Positions 1 through 6,159 of a stretch of DNA of 7,500 nucleotides are shown here, one piece after another. The position numbers and the translations under genes were made by a program. Every line of letters begins with the position of its first letter. Position 1 is the first letter of the stretch. This DNA is from Maritalea sp047634455 (GTDB lineage: Bacteria > Pseudomonadota > Alphaproteobacteria > Rhizobiales > Devosiaceae), in the NCBI RefSeq assembly GCF_047634455.1, contig NZ_JBLIAI010000091.1:1-7500 (forward strand), in the 5' to 3' direction. The notes beneath the pieces were generated by a model, which did not search any database, had not been told where the DNA came from, and saw only the letters and a list, made by a program, of their open reading frames with translations.

Positions 1-33
1 AAGAGCAACAAAACTTGTTAGATCAGATACCAT
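1..33 (-). CDS. nuoN: NADH-quinone oxidoreductase subunit N, 5' end only (partial)
   Basis: Only the first 11 codons lie in the window. They start with ATG at 33-31 and read MVSDLTSFVAL without a stop before the left edge. The reading rests on position and signal more than on protein similarity. The ORF begins 9 bases after the nuoM stop, has a perfect AGGAGG five bases before the ATG, and nuoN is the gene expected after nuoM in this operon order. NuoN is the third antiporter-like proton-channel subunit of the complex I membrane arm, next to NuoM. The short hydrophobic start fits the beginning of a first membrane helix, but 11 residues cannot prove the family on their own. Confidence 0.85.
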   Translation of the reverse strand, partial: MVSDLTSFVAL

Positions 34-38
34 TTGTT

Positions 39-44
39 CCTCCT
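39..44 (-). promoter_or_regulatory. Shine-Dalgarno site of nuoN, overlapping the nuoM stop
   Basis: On the minus strand the junction reads TAGGAGGAACAAATG. The AGGAGG is a full anti-16S match, five bases before the nuoN ATG. Its first two bases (AG) are also the last two of the nuoM TAG stop (45-43). A ribosome finishing nuoM therefore stops on the nuoN initiation site, which suggests translational coupling (inference). This is the strongest ribosome binding site in the window and fixes the nuoN start. Confidence 0.85.
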
Positions 45-1560
45 AGTGCGCAATATCGACGAGCGCACCGACCTGCGTGAGGCCTGCTTGATAATTTGAA
101 ACCAATGCTTCCACCGACGCGGCAGTCGCATCCAGAATAGGTGCTGGATAAAAACCAAAGAAGATGGTCAAAACGATCAACGGGACAATGATCACCATCT
201 CTCGTGGGCTCATATCTAAGATCGATTTCAGCGTGTCTTTTTTAAGCGCTCCAAAGATCACCCGGCGATATAGCCAAAGCGCATAACATGCGGAGAAGAT
301 CACCCCGAACGTTGCACCAAAGGCCACCCAGGTATTGACTTGGAAAATACCAATAAGGACCAAAAATTCCCCGATAAATCCGCTTGTGCCCGGCAAACCG
401 ACGTTTGCCAACGTGAACACCATAAATGCAAACGCATATTTCGGCATCCGTTCCACAAGCCCACCATAGGCGGATATTTCTCGTGTGTGAATTCGATCGT
501 AGATGACGCCCACACTCAAGAACAGCGCAGCCGAAACAATACCGTGCGAGATCATTTGGAAGATCGCACCCTGGACACCCAATTGGTTCGCCGCAAAAAT
601 GCCCATCGTCACGTACCCCATATGCGCCACAGACGAGTAAGCAATCAGCTTTTTCATATCGTCTTGCACCAAAGCGATGAGCGATGTTGCGATGATGGCG
701 ACAATGGAAAGGAAGTACACAAAGTCTGCAAAATATGCCGACGCGTCTGGGAACATGGGCAGTGAGAACCGCAAGAACCCATAGCCTCCCATTTTCAGCA
801 ATATCGCGGCCAAAATAACCGAACCGGCTGTGGGTGCTTCCACGTGTGCTTCAGGCAGCCAACGGTGGAATGGCCACATTGGCAGTTTCACCGCAAAGGA
901 CGCAAAGAAAGCTATCCATAACCAGAACTGAGCCTCAGGCGAAAACTTGAACTTGAGCAGTTGCACAATGTCCAACGTACCTGCCTGCCAATACATAGCC
1001 ATAATAGCCAACAGCATCAGCACCGAACCAGAAAACGTATAGAAGAAGAATTTGTAACTCGCCTGCACACGCTTTTTGCCGCCCCAGATCCCAATGATCA
1101 AAAACATTGGAATCAAGCCGCCTTCAAAGAAGATGTAGAACAGCCCCAAATCAAGTGTGGCAAACACACCGATCATCAAAAACTCGAGCAGCAAAAACGC
1201 AACCAAATATTCTTTGACCCGTTTGTCGATGCTTTCCCAACTCGCCAATACACACAATGGCATTAGCAAAGCAGTCAACACAATGAACAGAATTGAAATC
1301 CCGTCAACGCCCATCCGGTAGCCGATGACGTCACCAATCCACTTGTGATTTTGGACAAATTGGAAATCTGCACTCGTCGCATCAAACATCCACCACATGA
1401 CCAATGAAAATACAAAAGTCACCGTGGTAGTTGCCAACGCAATATAGCGCATGTTGTTTTTCGCCAAGGCGTCATTACCCGGCACAATCAGCACAAAAAA
1501 TACGCCAACCAACGGCAGGAACGTAAGGATCGTGAGGATGTTGTTGTTTATGATATTCAT
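43..1560 (-). CDS. nuoM: NADH-quinone oxidoreductase subunit M (proton-channel subunit)
   Basis: NuoM is one of three antiporter-like subunits in the complex I membrane arm and is homologous to mitochondrial ND4. At 505 residues it has the usual full length and is hydrophobic throughout, as expected for about 14 membrane helices. The proton-path residues are all visible: Glu146 in FFEGGLIPM, Lys225 in AVKLPMWPFHRWLPEAH, the signature VEAPTAGSVILAAILLKMGG (from about residue 240, with Lys256), and Glu398 in GTSGFIGEF, corresponding to the conserved E144, K234, K265 and E407 of the E. coli protein. One oddity is HRWLPEAH at 232-239, where HTWLPDAH is more usual. The ATG at 1560-1558 overlaps the nuoL TGA as ATGA. 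A GGGGG run at 1574-1570, nine bases upstream, may serve as ribosome binding site. The gene ends with TAG at 45-43, inside the nuoN Shine-Dalgarno. Confidence 0.98.
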   Translation of the reverse strand: MNIINNNILTILTFLPLVGVFFVLIVPGNDALAKNNMRYIALATTTVTFVFSLVMWWMFDATSADFQFVQNHKWIGDVIGYRMGVDGISILFIVLTALLMPLCVLASWESIDKRVKEYLVAFLLLEFLMIGVFATLDLGLFYIFFEGGLIPMFLIIGIWGGKKRVQASYKFFFYTFSGSVLMLLAIMAMYWQAGTLDIVQLLKFKFSPEAQFWLWIAFFASFAVKLPMWPFHRWLPEAHVEAPTAGSVILAAILLKMGGYGFLRFSLPMFPDASAYFADFVYFLSIVAIIATSLIALVQDDMKKLIAYSSVAHMGYVTMGIFAANQLGVQGAIFQMISHGIVSAALFLSVGVIYDRIHTREISAYGGLVERMPKYAFAFMVFTLANVGLPGTSGFIGEFLVLIGIFQVNTWVAFGATFGVIFSACYALWLYRRVIFGALKKDTLKSILDMSPREMVIIVPLIVLTIFFGFYPAPILDATAASVEALVSNYQAGLTQVGALVDIAH

Positions 1561-3602
1561 CCTAAGAGGCCCCCTGCGGCTATCGCCCAGGTTATAAGCG
1601 CCGCAACGCCCACGAGCATCGCCAACGCGTAGTGATAAAGATAACCAGTCTGCAACCGCACGACTTGCGTGGTGATGTTTCGTACCCGTCGAGCAATGCC
1701 GCCAACAATGATGCCGTCAATAAACCAATCATCGAAACCACGCCAAAGCGCCGTCCCGATCCAAATCGCAGGACGGACAAATAAGAAGTCATACAACTCG
1801 TCAAAGTACCATTTATTCAGCAAGAACGCATAAAGACCGGAATGCTCTTTTGCCAAAGTTTTTGGTAGCTCTGGCTTCACGATGTAGAAGTACCAAGCCA
1901 ACAAGAAACCAGCGATCATCGCAAATGTTGCTGAAAGCTTCACCCAAACTGGAACTTCGTGCGCCGCGTCGATCAAGTGTTCATCAATTACAATCGCGCC
2001 TTTGAAGAATTGTTCGACACTTGCCACATGTCCAAAAAAGCTATCGTACCAAATGTAACCGGAGAATACCGCACCAGCAGCAAGCACAAACAACGGTACC
2101 AGCATAACCATTGGGCTTTCATGCGCATGGTCAAATGTCTCTTTGTTCGCACGGGTTTCGCCGTGGAATGTAAGATGCATCAGGCGCCATGAATAAAAGC
2201 TGGTGAACAACGCTGCCACTACCAAAGCCCAGAAGGCAAAGTCGCCGGCCGCTGTTTGCGCACCAAATGCCGCTTCAATGATGCTGTCTTTTGAGAAAAA
2301 GCCCGCAAAACCGATATTTGGCAACACGTCTGAAAGCATGCTCAATGGCAAACCAACACCCGTTAGCGCAAGTGTGCCGATCATCATCATCCAATAGGTC
2401 ACCGGAATTTTGTCTTTTAGTCCGCCCATTTTGCGCATGTCTTGTTCGTGATGCATGGCGTGGATAACCGCGCCCGCGCCTAAGAACAACAACGCTTTAA
2501 AGAACGCGTGGGTGAACAGGTGGAAGATACCCGCAGAATAAGCACCCAAGCCCAACGCCACAAACATGTAACCAAGTTGCGAACAGGTCGAATAAGCGAT
2601 TACCCGCTTAATATCGTTTTGTACCAAACCAACGCTTGCAGCGAAGAACGCCGTAATTGCGCCCACATAAACAACAACGTTCATTGTGAATTCTGATGCT
2701 TCAAACATTGGCGACAAACGGGCCACCATGAACACGCCAGCTGTCACCATGGTCGCTGCGTGGATCAGAGCAGACACAGGTGTTGGGCCTTCCATCGCGT
2801 CTGGTAACCAAGTGTGCAACAAGAATTGCGCTGATTTACCCATCGCGCCAAGGAACAACAACAACGTGATAATCGTCATCGCATCCCAATTCGACCAAAG
2901 GAACGAAATGGTTTTGCCTTCCATGCCAGCCACACGGCTAAAGGCTGTGTCGAAATCGAGCGTGCCCAACATCATGAACGCGCCAAATATCCCCAATGCA
3001 AAGCCGAAGTCACCAACACGGTTGACGATAAACGCCTTCATGGCCGCTGCGTTTGCACTCGGTTTCTTGTACCAAAAACCGATCAACAAGTATGAGGCAA
3101 GACCCACCCCTTCCCAGCCGAAAAACATCTGCAAAAAGTTGTTGGCCGTGACCAACATCAACATCGCAAATGTGAACAGCGAAAGGTAAGCAAAGAACCG
3201 CGAACGGTGTGGATCCTCACTCATATAGCCGATGGAATAAATGTGCACGAGGCTTGAAACTGTGGTGACCACCACCAACATAATAGCAGTTAGCGTGTCG
3301 GCACGGATCATCCAATTAATATCAAGGCCCGCTGTTGAAATCCAACGGAACAGCTCAACTTTGACAGATTCGGCTGCAACAAATGCACCCTCACTACTGA
3401 CGGCCTCAACACCATGACCAGCGTCACCACCAGCCATTGTCCACTGCAAAAAGACAATCCAAGAGAAAAGCGCAGCCAAAACCAAAAGGCCTGATGTCAC
3501 CATTTCTGAAGAGCGATGCCCAATTGAGCGTCCCAAAAGGCCTGCAATTAATGCGCCAAGCAGCGGCAAGAAAACGATAAGTTGAAGGAGAGTTTGGTTC
3601 AT
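1557..3602 (-). CDS. nuoL: NADH-quinone oxidoreductase subunit L (distal proton-channel subunit)
   Basis: NuoL (ND5 homologue) caps the membrane arm and carries the long lateral helix along it. The 681-residue protein is within the family range. Visible channel residues are Glu164 in FFGWEGVGLASYLLIGFWY, Lys256 in GAMGKSAQFLLHTWLPDAM, the signature EGPTPVSALIHAATMVTAGV (271-290), Lys369 in HAFFKALLF, and Lys438-Asp439 in GFAGFFSKDS. The C-terminal part has KWYFDELYDFLFVRPA, typical of the region leading into the lateral helix and last membrane helix. Two places look longer than usual: a small-residue and acidic loop at about 57-80 after the first helices, and roughly ten residues (420-429) before IGFAGFFSKD. 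The start has AAGGG motifs at 3615-3611 and 3608-3604, and begins four bases after the nuoK TAA. The stop TGA overlaps the nuoM ATG. Confidence 0.98.
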   Translation of the reverse strand: MNQTLLQLIVFLPLLGALIAGLLGRSIGHRSSEMVTSGLLVLAALFSWIVFLQWTMAGGDAGHGVEAVSSEGAFVAAESVKVELFRWISTAGLDINWMIRADTLTAIMLVVVTTVSSLVHIYSIGYMSEDPHRSRFFAYLSLFTFAMLMLVTANNFLQMFFGWEGVGLASYLLIGFWYKKPSANAAAMKAFIVNRVGDFGFALGIFGAFMMLGTLDFDTAFSRVAGMEGKTISFLWSNWDAMTIITLLLFLGAMGKSAQFLLHTWLPDAMEGPTPVSALIHAATMVTAGVFMVARLSPMFEASEFTMNVVVYVGAITAFFAASVGLVQNDIKRVIAYSTCSQLGYMFVALGLGAYSAGIFHLFTHAFFKALLFLGAGAVIHAMHHEQDMRKMGGLKDKIPVTYWMMMIGTLALTGVGLPLSMLSDVLPNIGFAGFFSKDSIIEAAFGAQTAAGDFAFWALVVAALFTSFYSWRLMHLTFHGETRANKETFDHAHESPMVMLVPLFVLAAGAVFSGYIWYDSFFGHVASVEQFFKGAIVIDEHLIDAAHEVPVWVKLSATFAMIAGFLLAWYFYIVKPELPKTLAKEHSGLYAFLLNKWYFDELYDFLFVRPAIWIGTALWRGFDDWFIDGIIVGGIARRVRNITTQVVRLQTGYLYHYALAMLVGVAALITWAIAAGGLLG

Positions 3603-3606
3603 GCCC

Positions 3607-3921
3607 TTAACCCTTCATCACGTTCACATCGTCAACCGCGATGGAACCTTTATTGCGGAAGAACACCACAAGAATAGCCAAACCAATCGCCGCTTCAGCT
3701 GCAGCCACCGTCAAGATCAGCAGGGCAAACACTTGCCCCGCAAGATCATTCAGGTGCGCACTAAACGCGACGAAATTGATGTTGACGGCCAAAAGGATCA
3801 GTTCAACAGACATCAAAATAATGATGACGTTTTTCCGGTTGAGGAAAATGCCAAACACTCCAAGTGTGAACAATATGGCTGCGACGGTCAAAAAATGACC
3901 TAGTGGAATTACTGGTATCAT
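3607..3921 (-). CDS. nuoK: NADH-quinone oxidoreductase subunit K
   Basis: NuoK (ND4L homologue) is a three-helix membrane subunit that carries two buried glutamates in the central proton path. At 104 residues it matches the family size of about 100. The sequence reads as a typical alphaproteobacterial NuoK: HFLTVAAILFTLGVFGIFLNRKN, then LMSVELILLAVNINFVAF with Glu40, then LTVAAAEAAIGLAILV with Glu76. These match E36 and E72 of the E. coli protein. The ATG at 3921-3919 is preceded by GGGGA (3931-3927) at normal spacing and follows the nuoJ stop by 12 bases. The TAA stop lies four bases before the nuoL ATG. Nothing unusual was seen. Confidence 0.98.
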   Translation of the reverse strand: MIPVIPLGHFLTVAAILFTLGVFGIFLNRKNVIIILMSVELILLAVNINFVAFSAHLNDLAGQVFALLILTVAAAEAAIGLAILVVFFRNKGSIAVDDVNVMKG

Positions 3922-3933
3922 TTTGTTCCCCGA

Positions 3934-4542
3934 TTAAATCCCTTTGCCACTTTCAACAGATACAACTTCCACTGCATCTTCACGTTTGCGGCCAACTTGG
4001 GCCGCAATGTCTTGGCGTTTTACATTTGGTTTGTGTCGCAATGTCAAAACAATCGCGCCGATCATTGCCACCAGCAAAATCAAGCCAGCCGCTTCGAACA
4101 GATAGACATATCTTGTATACAGCACCAAGCCGAGCGCCTCGGTGTTCGACACGCCTTCAACAAGCGGCAAAACACTGGAACCGGCAACTTCGGGCGTGAC
4201 CAAAAATGACCCCGCCACCATCAACAATTCGACGAGCAAAATACCGCCCACCATCGCACCAATCGGCGCATATTGCAGAATGCCCTGCCGCAACTGCGCA
4301 AAATCGACATCCAGCATCATCACCACGAACAAGAACAGCACCATCACAGCGCCCACATAAACAACGATCAGCAGCAGCGCGAGGAACTCAGCGCCAGCCA
4401 GCATGAAAATCCCTGCCCCATTGACGAACGCAAGGATCAAGAACATCACCGAGTGAACTGGGTTACGAGACGATATCACCATCACCGCCGCCATTATGGC
4501 GGTGGCAGAGAACAGATAGAAAAAGGCAATCTCTAGTGTCAT
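3934..4542 (-). CDS. nuoJ: NADH-quinone oxidoreductase subunit J
   Basis: NuoJ (ND6 homologue) is a five-helix membrane subunit that lies between NuoH and the antiporter-like subunits and helps couple quinone chemistry to proton movement. At 202 residues it has normal length for alphaproteobacteria. SSRNPVHSVMFLILAFVN (from about 24) and AEFLALLLIVVYVGAVMVLFLFVVMMLDVD (51-80) are the family hallmarks. The second contains Tyr62 in the third helix, where known structures show a pi-bulge. The tail after about 168 (RHKPNVKRQD onward) is polar and probably cytoplasmic. The ATG follows the nuoI stop by nine bases. The codons at about 13-20 contain a GC-rich inverted repeat (4483-4504). The TAA stop is 12 bases before nuoK. 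Confidence 0.97.
   Translation of the reverse strand: MTLEIAFFYLFSATAIMAAVMVISSRNPVHSVMFLILAFVNGAGIFMLAGAEFLALLLIVVYVGAVMVLFLFVVMMLDVDFAQLRQGILQYAPIGAMVGGILLVELLMVAGSFLVTPEVAGSSVLPLVEGVSNTEALGLVLYTRYVYLFEAAGLILLVAMIGAIVLTLRHKPNVKRQDIAAQVGRKREDAVEVVSVESGKGI
4483..4504 (-). repeat. GC-rich inverted repeat inside the 5' part of nuoJ
   Basis: In the transcript sense the stretch reads CACCGCC, then an 8-base spacer ATAATGGC, then GGCGGTG: a perfect 7-base-pair, GC-rich stem. An alternative pairing of CCGCCAT with ATGGCGG around one A is also visible. It lies 38 to 60 bases into nuoJ, encoding part of ATAIMAAVM. There is no following T-run, so it is not a terminator. It may simply reflect alanine, threonine and methionine codons. 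A role in translation or in mRNA stability is possible but not shown. Confidence 0.5.
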
Positions 4543-4548
4543 TTGATT

Positions 4549-4553
4549 TTCCT
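4549..4553 (-). promoter_or_regulatory. Shine-Dalgarno site of nuoJ, overlapping the nuoI stop
   Basis: The minus-strand junction reads TAGGAAAATCAAATG. AGGAA starts inside the nuoI TAG stop (4554-4552) and sits six bases before the nuoJ ATG. It has the same arrangement as the nuoM/nuoN junction, and translational coupling is the likely consequence (inference). Confidence 0.75.
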
Positions 4554-5040
4554 ACCTATATGCCGCATCGGCATCAAGATTAGCCGCGATTTCGCGTTCC
4601 CAACGGTCACCATTTGCGAGCAGCTTGTCTTTATCGAAATAAAGCTCTTCGCGGCTTTCCGTTGCGAACTCAAAGTTTGGCCCTTCAACAATCGCATCTA
4701 CGGGACACGCCTCTTGGCAGAACCCGCAATAAATACACTTCACCATATCCAGGTCGTAACGCACCGTACGGCGCGTACCATCATTTTGGCGCGGACCAGC
4801 TTCAATGGTAATCGCTTGAGCCGGACAAATCGCCTCGCACAACTTACATGCAATGCAACGCTCTTCCCCATTGGGATAACGCCGCAGCGCGTGCTCGCCG
4901 CGAAAACGAGCGCTCACAAAACCTTTTTCAAACGGATAATTGATCGTTGGCTTTGGTTTAAAGAAATAGCGCATCGCCAAAAAGAACGTCGAAACGAACT
5001 CTCTAAGCAAAAGCGAATTGAGAAACTGTATGGCTCGCAT
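4552..5040 (-). CDS. nuoI: NADH-quinone oxidoreductase subunit I (2x 4Fe-4S ferredoxin-like)
   Basis: NuoI (TYKY homologue) carries clusters N6a and N6b, which pass electrons toward the terminal cluster beside the quinone site. With the start at 5040 the protein is 162 residues, the usual alphaproteobacterial length. It opens with an amphipathic helix (FLNSLLLREFVSTFFLAMRYFF). Next comes RFRGEHALRRYPNGEERC, then CIACKLCEAICP (Cys62, 65, 68, 72) and CIYCGFCQEACP (Cys102, 105, 108, 112), and finally VEGPNFEFATE. All eight cluster ligands are present. The frame is open up to 5151, but an upstream start there would run 97 bases into nuoH and add a non-family extension. ATG at 5040-5038 has AAGGGG nine to ten bases upstream and begins MRAIQFLNS. 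The stop is TAG, used again in the nuoJ ribosome binding site. Confidence 0.97.
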   Translation of the reverse strand: MRAIQFLNSLLLREFVSTFFLAMRYFFKPKPTINYPFEKGFVSARFRGEHALRRYPNGEERCIACKLCEAICPAQAITIEAGPRQNDGTRRTVRYDLDMVKCIYCGFCQEACPVDAIVEGPNFEFATESREELYFDKDKLLANGDRWEREIAANLDADAAYR

Positions 5041-5050
5041 CTGTTCGTTT

Positions 5051-5056
5051 CCCCTT
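5051..5056 (-). promoter_or_regulatory. Shine-Dalgarno site that fixes the nuoI start
   Basis: On the minus strand, AAGGGGA begins inside the nuoH TAA stop (5057-5055) and is followed by AACGAACAG and the ATG at 5040. The spacing of about nine to ten bases is slightly long but acceptable. It supports the 162-residue NuoI start over the in-frame ATG at 5151, and again links a stop codon to the next initiation site. Confidence 0.75.
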
Positions 5057-6155
5057 ATGCCACGCCGCCATGCCAGCCCCAGCCCGTAAGCTGGAGGACA
5101 AAGGCAACGGCAAAAATCATTACGATAGAAATCGGCAGGAAGACTTTCCAACCAAGGCGCATCAACTGGTCATGGCGATAGCGCGGCACAATGGCTTTCA
5201 CCATCGCAAACATAAAGAACACCATGCATGTCTTGATGATAAACCAAACAATACCCGGCACCCAGTTGAACGGCGCAACATCCAGCGGTGGCAACCAGCC
5301 GCCCATAAACAAGATGACGGTCATTGCGCACATCAAAACGATGGCCACATATTCACCCAACATGAACATCATGTAAGGGGTTGAACCATATTCAACCATG
5401 AAGCCCGCAACCAATTCAGATTCAGCCTCTGGCAAATCAAATGGTGGGCGGTTTGTTTCGGCCAATGCTGAGATGAAGAAAATCACAAACATTGGGAACA
5501 ACGGGATCCAGAACCAATTTAGGAACGACATCCACGGCACACCAAGTACGTGCGCCAACCCCATGTCGCGTTGTGCAATCACAATGTCAGTGAGGTTCAG
5601 CGAACCAACCAACAACAAAACAGTAATGATGACGAAGCCAATTGAGACCTCGTAGGACACCATTTGCGCAGCTGAACGTAGCGCGCCCAAAAACGGATAT
5701 TTCGAGTTTGAAGCCCAACCGCCAATGATCACGCCATAAACACCGAGTGATGAAACCGCCAGCACGTAAAGAATGCCCACATTTAGATCGGCCAATGCCC
5801 AACCTTCATCTAGCGGAATAACCACCCAAGCCGCCAAAGCCACCAAAACGGTAATCAGGGGCGCCAACAAAAACAACACTTTGTCCGCGCCAGCCGGAAT
5901 GACAGGCTCTTTGAACACAAATTTGAGCAAATCTGCAAAGCTTTGCAACAACCCGAACGCGCCAACCACGTTGGGTCCGCGTCTAATTTGCACCGCTGCC
6001 CAAATTTTCCGGTCAGCGAGCAAAAAGTAAGCCACAAAAATCAACAATACAACGAGCAACAGCAAGGCTTTATAAACAAAACCAACCATTGTGCCCCAGC
6101 CGAACACCGGCACACCGAGCAAATAATCCAATGCTAGGAGTATCCAATCCCACAT
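5055..6155 (-). CDS. nuoH: NADH-quinone oxidoreductase subunit H (quinone-site membrane subunit)
   Basis: NuoH (ND1 homologue) forms much of the quinone chamber at the join of the peripheral and membrane arms. Its 366 residues are slightly above a common family length of about 340-350, and it is hydrophobic with about eight helices expected. Conserved loops are present in order: ADRKIWAAVQIRRGPNVVG (47-65), NSKYPFLGALRSAAQMVSYE (150-169), the acidic quinone loop from Glu233 (ETNRPPFDLPEAESELVAGF, to 252), and RYRHDQLMRLGWK near the C-terminus. After the acidic loop it reads VEYGS, where VEYSS or VEYSA is more common. The ATG at 6155-6153 is four bases after the nuoG stop, with GGAG at 6166-6163, seven bases upstream and inside the end of nuoG. 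The TAA stop abuts the nuoI ribosome binding site. Confidence 0.98.
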   Translation of the reverse strand: MWDWILLALDYLLGVPVFGWGTMVGFVYKALLLLVVLLIFVAYFLLADRKIWAAVQIRRGPNVVGAFGLLQSFADLLKFVFKEPVIPAGADKVLFLLAPLITVLVALAAWVVIPLDEGWALADLNVGILYVLAVSSLGVYGVIIGGWASNSKYPFLGALRSAAQMVSYEVSIGFVIITVLLLVGSLNLTDIVIAQRDMGLAHVLGVPWMSFLNWFWIPLFPMFVIFFISALAETNRPPFDLPEAESELVAGFMVEYGSTPYMMFMLGEYVAIVLMCAMTVILFMGGWLPPLDVAPFNWVPGIVWFIIKTCMVFFMFAMVKAIVPRYRHDQLMRLGWKVFLPISIVMIFAVAFVLQLTGWGWHGGVA

Positions 6156-6159
6156 AATT

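Noticed and set aside
340..765. 141-codon plus-strand open frame antisense to nuoM
   Set aside because: Low-complexity His-, Arg- and Gln-rich translation opposite conserved nuoM codons, with no supporting signal.
2686..3189. 167-codon plus-strand open frame antisense to nuoL
   Set aside because: Its Asn-, Ala- and Pro-rich composition is what the reverse of membrane-helix codons gives. There is no start signal or recognisable domain.
4485..4505. Inverted repeat in nuoJ considered as an intrinsic terminator
   Set aside because: It lies inside a coding region near the 5' end and no run of U follows in the transcript direction. Ending transcription here would cut off the essential membrane-arm genes.
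5041..5151. Possible 37-residue N-terminal extension of NuoI from an in-frame ATG at 5151
   Set aside because: It overlaps the end of nuoH in another frame, has no family resemblance, and lacks the good AAGGGG signal that precedes the ATG at 5040. The 162-residue form matches the family.
4543..5181. 212-codon plus-strand open frame antisense to nuoI and the end of nuoH
   Set aside because: Its product resembles no protein I know, it lacks a credible ribosome binding site, and it lies wholly opposite genes with full family signatures. It is a shadow of their codon use.
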